Shown here one piece after another: positions 20,446 through 29,235 of a DNA stretch of 64,000 nucleotides. The notes under the pieces are model-generated. The model made no database searches and was not told the origin of the DNA. It saw nothing but the letters and a program-made list of their open reading frames with translations. Numbering within the stretch: position 1 is the stretch's first letter; each line of letters begins with the position of its first letter. A program made the translations under genes and the position numbers. The stretch is from Cercophora sp. LCS_1 (Eukaryota; Ascomycota; Sordariomycetes; Sordariales; Lasiosphaeriaceae), in the NCBI GenBank assembly GCA_036250225.1, contig JAPZLL010000011.1:124001-188000 (forward strand). Direction: 5' to 3'.

Positions 20446-22074
20446 TCAAATTTGGTGTTGACGACGCTTTCGCAATTCTACTTTGCGGTGACAGCCGCCG
20501 GCCCGCGATGTCGTGCTCTGAGGAGACTGGGACGGCAAGACCGTAGAGGTGAAGGAGGCCAGCGTCGTGGATGACGGGACGGCGGCCGAGAAGGAGGAGG
20601 AAAGAACCTGCGATGCGCTCGGCTGCGGCGCGCCGTTGCTTTGGCTTGCGCTGCTTGGCGCTGCGCTCGAGGTGGACGCTGAGTTCGAAGGCGGTTCGCT
20701 CGAAACAGTGACTGAGATGGAAGACGGTATGTTGGAGGAAATGCCTGAGTTGGAAGCCGGTGCACTCGAAACAGCGACTGAGCTGGAAGACGGTATGCTC
20801 GAGGGAATGCCTGAGTCGGAAGGCAGTGCGCTAGTAACAGCGGTCAAGCTGGAAGACGGAGTGTCGACGTCGCAGTAAGGGATAGCGGCATCCAGCGCGC
20901 TCAGTAGATTCACTAGATCCCGCATGAAGCTGATCTGGTTGGAGTCCTGGAGGCTGGCGCAGACCTGCTGGAGAGTCGAGATGGCGTCGGCGACGGCCGC
21001 ATCGGTGATGGAAGCCACGTCGTATGATGCCACGTCGTTGCAGGCGCTGTCGGCCGCGGCAACAGAGCTGGAGTCAGCGGGGAACATGGCCACGAACTCG
21101 GCGCACGGGTTCGAGAGTCCGTCTCGGCGGGCGGGTGCGCGGACTGCAAGCTCGGGGTCTAAAGAGACGGAGCGCTTCTTCGGCGTGGTTGGGGGACAGT
21201 TCAGTTTTTGCAAGGCTTCGGCGATGGCGCCTCCGACGAAGAGGCCAGCGCCGGCGGTTCCGACTATGTTGCACGCCTGTACGTACAGCAGTGGCAGCGC
21301 TACAGCGAGCGGAACCTCGACCGAAGCGCCGGCGATCACAGCCGCCCCCAGAGCCAGGGCGTTGACGCCGGTGATGACGGCGGAGGCCGCATTGAACTTG
21401 GTTCCGAGAACGCCGTTGCTGGGGTTGACGATGGCGGCCATGACGGCGTCGGCGCCCTGCAGCAGCGAGAGGGCCAGCGATTTCAGATCTGTGGTCGCAC
21501 ACAGCGCGCCGGCCCATGTCGTCATGAGGCCCAGCGCCGATGCGGCCGTGGAAGCCGCCCGGGCGGTCCTGCAGACCAGCGACGGGCCGTTGCAGGCGAA
21601 GGCCTGGGTGACCGCATTGAACTCGATCTGCTCGTCCGGCTGCGAGCACCCAACGCAGAGATCCGAAAAGGGCCGCGACCTGTCGGTACAGGCGGAGGCG
21701 ACGGGCACAAAGCCGGTGGGACAGTCGCAGCAGCTGTATGTGTAGGACGTGTAGGACCAGATGCAGCCGGTGATCGGGAGGTAGCAAAGGCCGAGGCCCG
21801 CATCCACCGATTCCGACGCGGTGAGAGTGAAGACTTGGTTGCTGGAGCAGCTCAGAGGCGTGCCGGGGTCCAGGCACTCGTTGAGGACGTTTTGGCACAG
21901 TCCGGTCTGGTCGAAGATGGTGGTCCCGTCGAGGCAATCCCCGCTGCAGCAGACGACGGCTTCGCCCGGCACAGTCTCGTTGGTACACGCGGCGTTCGGG
22001 TACCGGTACCGTAGTTCGGCGGCAGAGCGCCCAGCGAAGAGGCAGAGGGAGGTCAGAAGGGCCGGCAGAGACAT
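20446..22074 (-). CDS. Secreted Cys-rich protein with Ala/Gly-rich hydrophobic core and Ser/Thr-rich tail
   Basis: The ATG at 22074 (MSLPALLTSLCLFAGRSAA, a signal peptide) is preferred; an in-frame ATG at 22107 would add 11 residues. About 542 aa, single exon. Residues about 20-170 hold about 20 cysteines, including CCSGDCLDG and CCDCPTGF, as in small extracellular Cys-rich domains. Residues about 185-300 are unusually hydrophobic and rich in Ala, Gly and Val, with several helix-length segments (GVNALALGAAVIAGASV, IVGTAGAGLFVGGAIAEAL). A dibasic PKKRS follows, then a helical Cys-containing part, then a Ser/Thr/Pro-rich tail with three imperfect 22-residue repeats, probably O-glycosylated. The family was not recognised. 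It may be a cell-wall or membrane-associated secreted protein. Confidence 0.75.
   Translation of the reverse strand: MSLPALLTSLCLFAGRSAAELRYRYPNAACTNETVPGEAVVCCSGDCLDGTTIFDQTGLCQNVLNECLDPGTPLSCSSNQVFTLTASESVDAGLGLCYLPITGCIWSYTSYTYSCCDCPTGFVPVASACTDRSRPFSDLCVGCSQPDEQIEFNAVTQAFACNGPSLVCRTARAASTAASALGLMTTWAGALCATTDLKSLALSLLQGADAVMAAIVNPSNGVLGTKFNAASAVITGVNALALGAAVIAGASVEVPLAVALPLLYVQACNIVGTAGAGLFVGGAIAEALQKLNCPPTTPKKRSVSLDPELAVRAPARRDGLSNPCAEFVAMFPADSSSVAAADSACNDVASYDVASITDAAVADAISTLQQVCASLQDSNQISFMRDLVNLLSALDAAIPYCDVDTPSSSLTAVTSALPSDSGIPSSIPSSSSVAVSSAPASNSGISSNIPSSISVTVSSEPPSNSASTSSAAPSSASQSNGAPQPSASQVLSSSFSAAVPSSTTLASFTSTVLPSQSPQSTTSRAGGCHRKVELRKRRQHQI
20702..20867. repeat. 66-bp in-frame tandem repeat, two full copies and a partial third
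   Basis: Units begin at 20702, 20768 and 20834 (partial), each opening with GAAACAG or GTAACAG and containing GCCTGAGT. The unit length is a multiple of three and encodes the Ser/Thr-rich repeats of the secreted protein on the minus strand. Copies differ at several positions, so it is not very recent. Confidence 0.85.
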
Positions 22075-22498
22075 GGGGGCCCTTGGCCGCAGCTGTTTCC
22101 CGGTCATCTCGCACAATACCTTACGTAGGTAGAGTTGGGATAAGGTACTTTGGCAAGTGAGAAGTCGGCTGAACCCGCACAACTGCTTAAACAATTCAGA
22201 TTCGACGTTCTGGTCTACATACCCGTGAGCCCAGGCCGTCATTCCGGCAGATTTCCTTGGCGTTCAATAGCGTCAATAGTGCTTGTTGTAGCGCTGCCTG
22301 GGCAGCCCACCTTCTGTCATCCATACCCAATAGGGATTAGGCCTGGCCAATCCTCCTGCTGTCAATCTGGTGCCAAGAGCACGGCAGGTTGCATTCGATG
22401 GCAAGCGTCTGTGTGCTCTGTGCCATGTTAGGTTTAGCATCAGGACTAACAAGGTGATCAATTTCAAGCAACGCCGATTTCCGAGGAGTGCCGCGGCT
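22075..22498. other. Intergenic between the secreted and SH3 genes
   Basis: About 420 bp, containing the promoter of the gene at 22074. Nothing else recognisable. Confidence 0.35.
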
Positions 22499-23031
22499 TC
22501 AGCTCTGAGTGTTGTTGTTCTGTCGCTTGGGGTTTGTTCCCAGAGTGGATCGAGGTACGCTTTCGTCTGGTAAAATCCCAACGGTCTCTCCCTCCTGTAC
22601 ATACTGCCTCGGAATCCATCCCAAATTCCCCGCGGCGTCTCTTGCAAGCCACCAACCTGTTTGTCAACGTGTCAGCGCGCTCAACTTACCACACGAAACA
22701 AGAAAGGAGACGTGCCAGCTTCGCCTTTGGTCATAATTGCCACATGCTCGCCTTTAACTGCGCCCAGCTCGTTGTTCTCGGCCGGGACGAAGTCGTACAG
22801 CACGCGCGCAAGCGTCTCGCCCTCTTTGAGTTGGGGTTTGTTCCCGTTCCCGCACCTGTTCCGGTTGGGCGGCTCGTCGAGCGCCTTGGCGGCTTCCGAG
22901 TCATAATCGAGAAGGAGTATTGGGATGCATCTTTTGTCCGGGGTTATAATCATCCAGAGGTTGTCTGTTGTCGCTGAGGGATCAGAAACCGCATACGGCG
23001 GGGGGGAATCGAGTTCAGCGTTGGATGTCAT
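22499..23031 (-). CDS. Small SH3-domain protein, about 164 aa
   Basis: Start at ATG 23031; a PPPYA motif follows at residues about 8-13. The second half is an SH3 domain split by an intron: exon 1 gives LARVLYDFVPAENNELGAVKGE (ALYDF-type opening) and exon 2 (from 22656) gives WWLARDAAGNLGWIPRQYV, the classical WW..GWIP..YV ending. The acceptor at 22657 is clear. The canonical donor GTAAGT at 22689 would put exon 2 out of phase, so a donor at 22694 (GTGTGG), which keeps the frame, is preferred; this boundary is uncertain. Stop at 22501-22499. SH3 domains bind proline-rich peptides and serve as scaffolds; in this island it could be an adaptor of a HET/NLR-type pathway, which is speculation. Confidence 0.7.
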
Positions 23032-23312
23032 TCGACTTCGGGCGCGATCAATAAGTTTATCGGATGGGGTCACTCGACTTGGCGTCCTTGTGCAAGATGG
23101 GGCACTCTTTAGAAAGAGATGAGCGCGACACGGGGTATGGAAGAGGGTGACGTAGAAGTGTGGCTTGGCCGTTTGGCGTTGCTGCCTACAACGTGTTTGT
23201 CCACCGTTGACGGAGCTTGGTTCAGTGGCCTCCCTGCGGGACCCTTAGCGCCCGGGATTATTGGCGCAATCATCGCGGCTGACCGACTTTTGCTGCTTAC
23301 TGTCCTCTTCAC

Positions 23313-23335
23313 TTTTTTTTTTTTTTTTTTTTTTT
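23313..23335. repeat. 23-nt poly(T) tract
   Basis: An uninterrupted T run followed directly by GCGCGC, immediately 5' of the ankyrin-HET reading frame on the plus strand. It can be part of an intron polypyrimidine tract, a promoter element, or the tail of an old insertion read on the other strand. Confidence 0.9.
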
Positions 23336-23336
23336 G

Positions 23337-26084
23337 CGCGCAAGGTGCCCCTCAACTTTAATGCCTTCCGAGGAGTCGTGGTCCAGCGTGAGGACCCGTT
23401 CACCCCAAACGATCCGGATTGGACTTGCATCTTGGATCCGAGTCGCCACGAGAATCCGCTGCACCTGCTGCAAAGATTCCTCGAGAACGGCCGCGAATTG
23501 TCAACCCTTTCGAAACGCCACAGCAACCTCCCAAAGGCCCCCTGTCTGTATGTGGCAGCGTACCTGGGCAACACTTCGGCTGTGAAGTTCCTGCTGGATA
23601 ATAAGGGCGTGGATGTGGAGACAAGGTACCACGAGCCTTTCCTGAGTTTTGAAAAGGCCGCCCTCCATGCTGCCGCCGAGCAAGCGCGCTGCTCTGTTGC
23701 CCGGGTGCTCATCGAGCGCGGTGCCAACGTCCGAGCTGCTGACAAATTTGGCAACTCAGCCATCTACTATGCTGCCAAGAGCGGGAGGAAGAGTATCCTA
23801 CAACTCCTTGTTTCTGCAGGCCCCTCTTTGAGCTAAGACCAGGTGACGAAGGCGTATGACATTGCCCGCGAACGAAAGCTAGTTGACCCGTTCTGGTTTT
23901 GCGTCGTTCATGGTAAGGATCAGTTTCCCGCCCCTGACAAATCCCCTTTGGGGGATGCGAAGCCCGTTTGGATTCAGGCCTCAATGGGAAGAAGATGGCC
24001 GGACAATCCCATCGTCCAAGATCTTGAGACTAGGCTTCTGAGGGCTGCCTTTCCTGGTCAGGGCCCGGTTCACAGCAGTACTACGGACCCAAACCATGAA
24101 CTCTGCAGCGATTGTCTCTTGTGGTCACTCCGACAACCAGACGAGTTCACGGCCTGTGAGAGCCGTATTGCCGCATGGAAAGACAGCGATTTATCCTTCG
24201 CTTATGGATTTATAAGACGATGCGAGATCTGCCGGACGGAGCTGATCAATCACGATCTTCTGCCGCAGGAGCTGTCCGAGACTCCTTTGCCTCTGGGCAA
24301 AACTGCGGGGGAACGCAAGTTCAAGGATGATGGTGCGTCTTCCTTTGACTAGTTAATAGCACTGAATGACTCCAGACTGAGACTGACGCGTGCCAGATGA
24401 TCTCTGCTGTCTCCTTAACGGACTCGAGACCGAACGACCCGAGTTAGGAGGACCTACAGTTTCATACTCTTTGGCTTCATACTGGCTCCTTCGCTGTCTA
24501 AAGAGTCATAAAGAGTGTACCTCGGTCTTGAAGCCACTCAAGCTTCCTCGCCGCGTTATTGACGTCCGGGTCGGGGAGGTCTGCGGCCCGATATCTCTCT
24601 ACGAACCCGGCCAAGGCGAAACCGGGTACTAGTTTGCATTGAGTTACCGGTGGAGAAAGAACGTGCTCAAGACATTGCGGAGCAATCTCGACCAGTTCAA
24701 GCGGGCTATTCCGGAAGACAGACTGTCGCAGACAGTCAAGGACGCCATCACGGTGACGAGAACGCTTGGCATCCCATACCTATGGATCGACGCTCTCTGC
24801 ATTGTGCAGGACTCCCCGGAGGAATGGAAGTCAGAGATCAGCACCATGGACGAAGTGTACACCATGGCTCTTCTGACTATTGCCGCTGATGTGGAAGTAA
24901 ACGACGACCAGCAAGGCTTCCCCAGACCAGAACAACCAAAAGGGAAAGGCGATTCGCGTCCAACAGGTATCTTGGACACGCTTGGGTGGGTCCTGCAAGA
25001 GCGAGTTCTGTCTTCAAGAACCCTCACATTCACCGACTCGGGCATATATTGGACTTGCGCGTGCCTCAATGCCTCGACCGCAAATCCAGGGGGTTTTACT
25101 CACCTAGACCATATGCGGGAGCCGCAGATACGGCAGTTACAACGATACTTGAAAGGACACGACAGAACAGGTCGACGTTGGAGAGCAGGGATGTACGAGG
25201 CTTGGGTGTTGCTTGTAACGGAATATTCAAGGCGAGACCTCACCATGGAAGGGGACCGACTCAACGCCCTGATGGGCATACAGGCTGTCTTCAGTAAAGC
25301 CCTCGACGACCAGTGTCTGGCGGGTCTCTGGAGGGAAAATATAGCTCATCAACTGCTGTGGTGGGTGTCTAAAGACGAGGACCTTTACTCCGGCAATAGC
25401 CTTCATCGTCCTGGCTCGGCAATTTACCCCTTCAGTCGACCGAGCAGGCCGGCCTTTGAACGGCCAACTACCTTCACGGCTCCCACCTGGTCTTGGGCCT
25501 CCGTCCGCGGTCCAATCACGTATACAAAGGCTATTGATTCCATTTCCACTTACCTGTGGACGCCCGCATTCCGCGGTTACGATGACACGGAGGTAGAGGT
25601 CCACGAGGTAACCGTCAAAGCTTCAGGCCCACAGACGTTTCGGGGCTCGATTCGCCTGACAGGCTCCATGATGAAAGCATCCACCTTTGTCAACACCGAA
25701 AGACAGTTCATGATAAAAGCAGAAGCCTTTTGTGTGTCATGCACACAACACCCAAAGGGTGGTTCTCATGGTCAAGTCGTCGAGGAGCCTCGGTACCCTG
25801 ATGTCCTTCCCGCATACGAGGGCGAGATAATCTGCTTACTACTGAAGGATTCGTTTGATCAATGGTCTCTCTGCTTGGTTCCAACCGGTAATGCGCCAAA
25901 TGAATACGAACGCGTGGGAGTGTGTATGTGGACATCGCACAGTGGAAATTGGTGGAAGAACAGCAATATCTTTGTCAATGTTGCGTCTCCTGAGAGGCGG
26001 CGAAAGACAGTACTCAACCCTGAAGAGGGCAAGGGGCCGTTTCTATATCCCAACGCATGGACAGAAACGCTCACAATAGTATGA
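23337..26084 (+). pseudogene. Ankyrin-HET gene with two in-frame stop codons
   Basis: One frame reads from after the poly(T) tract through three to four ankyrin repeats (LYVAAYLGNTSAVKFLLDN; ALHAAAEQARCSVARVLIERGANV; AIYYAAKSGRKSILQLLVSAG), meets TAA at 23834-23836, then continues in the same frame (TKAYDIARERKL) to donor 24333. After a 64-bp intron (24333-24396) the next exon is in phase, meets TAG at 24630-24632, and continues in frame with a HET domain: ALSYRW, LWIDALCIVQDS, WVLQERVLSSRTLTF, and the C-terminal TAPTWSWASV typical of HET proteins; stop at 26082-26084. The true start is not found; it may lie upstream of the poly(T). The first stop is best explained by CAA to TAA. It is most likely inactive as a single protein, unless transcripts are corrected. 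Confidence 0.75.
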
Positions 26085-26721
26085 AATTCGCCACTAATTA
26101 GGTACGCATGGTTAGAATGGCTGCACGAAGGGACATGGCTTAGTTGGGTTTACTTTCCCCATGACAATACACCCTTTGAAGGTTGAGCCACGAAAACTGC
26201 TGTCTCATTTGAATCCAAACGAACTGCCGAAGCAACATTGTTTGTGTGTGTTCGTGTGATCAAAGTGATAAAAACACCTTGGCAGCGCGCACTCCCGCGA
26301 GACTTTACCACCGTCAGCGCGAAAGCCAAGGCGGCCCAAGGCGGGAGAGTCGCCAGCCTTTACGTCGATTGGAGCGGCGATTTTCCCACGCCCACTGCTT
26401 AATTCTCGCTCCCGTGAGATATTCGCCTTGGCTCTGCCAAACGACCAACTTGGCTCTGCCAAGTGCTGCGCACCCGCATAACCTGTGGAGAGCTTGTATT
26501 TGTCTGACGAGTCCGGAGAGGCGGCAGTTGGATGTATCCAAAGATTAATCACGCATCGGGACATCACACGGACCCGGTTTTGCTTGTTTTCCTTGTTTAA
26601 AAAGGACGCTTCTCTGCTTGGATGTTTAGCTTGTGGCACCAGATGCCATAATCACTGCCTTCGCTCACTCTCACGAGACAATTCCGAGTCAAGGCCTTGA
26701 ACCACATTTCAACCACCCAAA
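26085..26721. other. Intergenic, promoter of the small secreted protein gene
   Basis: About 640 bp. No conserved frame. TTTAAAAAGG at about 26597 on the plus strand lies about 125 bp upstream of ATG 26722 and could act as a TATA-like element. Confidence 0.35.
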
Positions 26722-26943
26722 ATGGCAAGACTTCTCTTCCTTCTCGTGGCTTCCCTCGCGGCCATTTCGTTGTCCTCCGCTCTCCCAAATCCGACGGAGG
26801 AAGAACAGCCTCAGTACACAGGACCCTGCTCCGACGATGTCTGCGGCGCCTCGGGGAAACCTTGCCGACGGGGCTTGTCTTGCGTCCCGTACCCCAGCTT
26901 TCCTCCCGGACCGCGATACGGCTGCACTTGTAGCTACATGTGA
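26722..26943 (+). CDS. Small secreted cysteine-rich protein, 73 aa
   Basis: ATG at 26722 opens a signal peptide (MARLLFLLVASLAAISLSSA) followed by a mature peptide of about 53 residues with six cysteines spaced C-x4-C-x5-C-x5-C-x13-C-x-C, compatible with a disulfide-stabilised mini-protein. The stop TGA is directly at a GTGAGC word, so a second exon joined at that donor cannot be excluded. No family was recognised. Such small secreted proteins in fungi may be effectors or antimicrobial peptides; no function is claimed. Confidence 0.6.
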   Translation: MARLLFLLVASLAAISLSSALPNPTEEEQPQYTGPCSDDVCGASGKPCRRGLSCVPYPSFPPGPRYGCTCSYM

Positions 26944-27114
26944 GCAAGTGAGTTACCCCAGCAATCCTCTCTCCAGTATTCGCCTTGGAGCTCACAAAGT
27001 CCAATCCAGGGTCCTCAAGCAAGAAACATTCGGGATCCTTCCGCGGAGAATGCATGATGCAAGCATATAAATAGACAAGATCTTTGTGTATATAATCCCT
27101 ATCTGCCTCCCTAC

Positions 27115-28272
27115 CTACAAACACTGCGAATACCAATTATTACTAAACTTGCACTCATATGGCGCCTCGCACTTGGTCGGCCCCGAATACCCCTGTCCAC
27201 CACACTGCCCCCACCTTGGCACCGTGGCACCACTCCCTCCACCAGGAGCCGTCGTCGCAGCAGGCGGCGTCGTTGTCGTCGTCGGAGTCCCCAGCGTCCC
27301 AACCGGATTCTCCAACGTCAACAACCCCGGTCGATACGGCAACTTGTTATACTCGGAATGCGTCCCCTGCTTCCCCTGATACAGCAACTGCAAGTTGCAC
27401 GGATCAACAGGGAATGTCTCGTCGTTTCTCAGCCTCACCAAATCACCATGGCTGATATCGTCCGTCCAAGTCGCCCCAGGAGCGTTGGACTTGCCCGCAA
27501 ACGGGTTACTCTCCGACGTGGCCTGGGGAGACCACGTCCCGTCGAGTCTTGTGGCGGTATACGAGCGGAAATACCGCCCACGGGAGCCAATAGACTCGAT
27601 GATCATGAGGTAAAGCGGTGACGCCTGGCCTTCAACGGTGTAGACCTGCACGGCCTCGAAAAAGTCGTTCTTGGCGCCGTCGAGGATGATGGTTGTCTGC
27701 GTGCCGAAGTTGCCGGGGAAGTTGCCAATCGGCATGCTGGAGCGGTAGATGCGGCCGTTGTCGCCCGCGAAAAAGAGGTACATGTTTGTGCTGTCGGCGA
27801 TGAGGGTTTGGTCGATGGGACCTGTGTCCGAGTTGGAGATGGTGCCGGAAAAGAGCGGCTGGGCCGCCGACCAGCTGTTCGCATCGACGGGGTTGGTCGA
27901 GGTGCGGTAGGAGAAGGCGGTGGCGCCCCATTGGTAGGCCAGCACCCAGATGCTCTTGGGGCGGAAGTAGAAGAGGGTGGGCGCGACGGTGGCAAAGTTC
28001 ATTTGGTTTTGCGACGCGGATGCCATGTCGGACCAGTTGCGGAAGAGGCCAAAGTTCATGGAGCCGTAGGCTGTGCTGCCGTAGTAGGAGCCGTAGACAA
28101 GGTGCTGGCCGTTGTAGGGCACGTATGTGAAGTCTTTGAGCGAGGCCCATCCGCTTTTGGGCTGGGCGAGCGCGCCGGTGGAGGACCATCTGTAGGTGGA
28201 CGGGAGGCTGCAGGCGCCGTAGACCAAGGGGATACTTGGCGCCAGCAGGGCGACAGTTGTGCTGAACTTCAT
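27115..28272 (-). CDS. GH62 alpha-L-arabinofuranosidase with C-terminal CBM1
   Basis: Single exon, 385 aa, ATG at 28272. Signal peptide (MKFSTTVALLAPSIPLVYG), then the GH62 catalytic domain, beginning at the typical CSLPSTYRWSSTGALAQPKSGW and including LKDFTYVPYNGQHLVYGS, QWGATAFSYRTS, GPIDQTLIAD and FFEAVQVYTVEG. GH62 enzymes have a five-bladed propeller, act by inversion and remove arabinose side chains from arabinoxylan; the Asp, Asp and Glu in KDF, PIDQ and FEAV are the expected catalytic positions. A TP/TT-rich linker (about 335-350) leads to a fungal type cellulose-binding module CBM1 (WGQCGGQGYSGPTKC ... NNWYSQCL). It is a secreted plant-cell-wall degrading enzyme. A TATATC word about 85 bp upstream may serve as TATA. 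Confidence 0.96.
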   Translation of the reverse strand: MKFSTTVALLAPSIPLVYGACSLPSTYRWSSTGALAQPKSGWASLKDFTYVPYNGQHLVYGSYYGSTAYGSMNFGLFRNWSDMASASQNQMNFATVAPTLFYFRPKSIWVLAYQWGATAFSYRTSTNPVDANSWSAAQPLFSGTISNSDTGPIDQTLIADSTNMYLFFAGDNGRIYRSSMPIGNFPGNFGTQTTIILDGAKNDFFEAVQVYTVEGQASPLYLMIIESIGSRGRYFRSYTATRLDGTWSPQATSESNPFAGKSNAPGATWTDDISHGDLVRLRNDETFPVDPCNLQLLYQGKQGTHSEYNKLPYRPGLLTLENPVGTLGTPTTTTTPPAATTAPGGGSGATVPRWGQCGGQGYSGPTKCEAPYECKFSNNWYSQCL

Positions 28273-29235
28273 CTTGGCGGGACTGCGCTGAGGCGAGCTG
28301 GGCTAACAGAGGCGCGGCTGGAGAGGAAGGTGTATTATGAGAGGGCGAAGGTGCTGTGATATACACTGTCCCCATTTGTTGTGCGGTTTCCTGCGGCCAC
28401 AATACCACGACCTCGCTCCAAGCGCTCGAAAACAACAGCAGCGTAACTCCGTGGTTTCCTAGTTTGGCCTACCTCAAGCGTAATCTTCCGTCAATGAAAT
28501 ACAACCGTTCAACTTCGGCACTTGTAAAAGCCAATGCGAAAAGGTTCAATACTACCTCACAGGTCTGCAAACGCCCCAGAGGTCGCGGATAGCCAAGTGA
28601 CTCGGAGCTCTAGTTGGAAACGGTTTGCGGAGACAAAACCAAAACGTCCGTGATTGGGGCGCATCAAGTAACGGCGCCTTGCTTGGAGATTCCCCCGTCC
28701 ACCAGCCATGAGGTCTCCAGGTTCTGCGTAGCAATGCCAAGGCGTGCAACGAGCCCAGCAACCTGGTTTCCCCGGGTCGGGTAGTTGCGCGTGGTTGGCG
28801 AACCGAGCACATCCTGTTCCTGGATGCGAAAATAAGCGCACCTTCGAGACGAGAGCACCAGACGATATTGCGATTTTGCTACCAGCCCAGCTTGTTGTTC
28901 ACTCACCTGGAAACAGGATGCCTGCTCCGAGTCGAAGTCGATTGTATTTTTCACGCACACGGGAAGACGAAATGTAGGTGATCCGCTTGATGCGGGGAGA
29001 ACAGTCCTGTTTGGGAACGGAGGTTGATCGAGCGATCCCAAGTTCCGGGATAGCCCAAAATGGTAGCATTGATCCACGGCCCCATTGCCAACATCGCTGC
29101 CGAGATTTGACGTTGCAGTGTCGGGTATCGAGTTCGCAACAATTCGGGGTGAACATTTTGGCCCGCGTTCGACAGAGTAAAGAGAATATTGTTCCTGACG
29201 ATATGAGTCTCAGATGATTGTCAATGTCGTGATCT
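28273..29235. other. Intergenic between GH62 and the HET relic
   Basis: About 960 bp with no supportable gene. The right end may include decayed C-terminal sequence of the HET relic, but no motif could be followed past about 29235. Confidence 0.4.

Noticed and set aside
20702..20867. CRISPR array
   Set aside because: A eukaryotic, in-frame 66-bp coding repeat without spacers.
21208..22014. Long plus-strand frames opposite the secreted protein gene
   Set aside because: Antisense shadows of a GC-rich coding exon; Arg/Gly-rich without motifs, while the minus strand has signal peptide and ordered cysteines.
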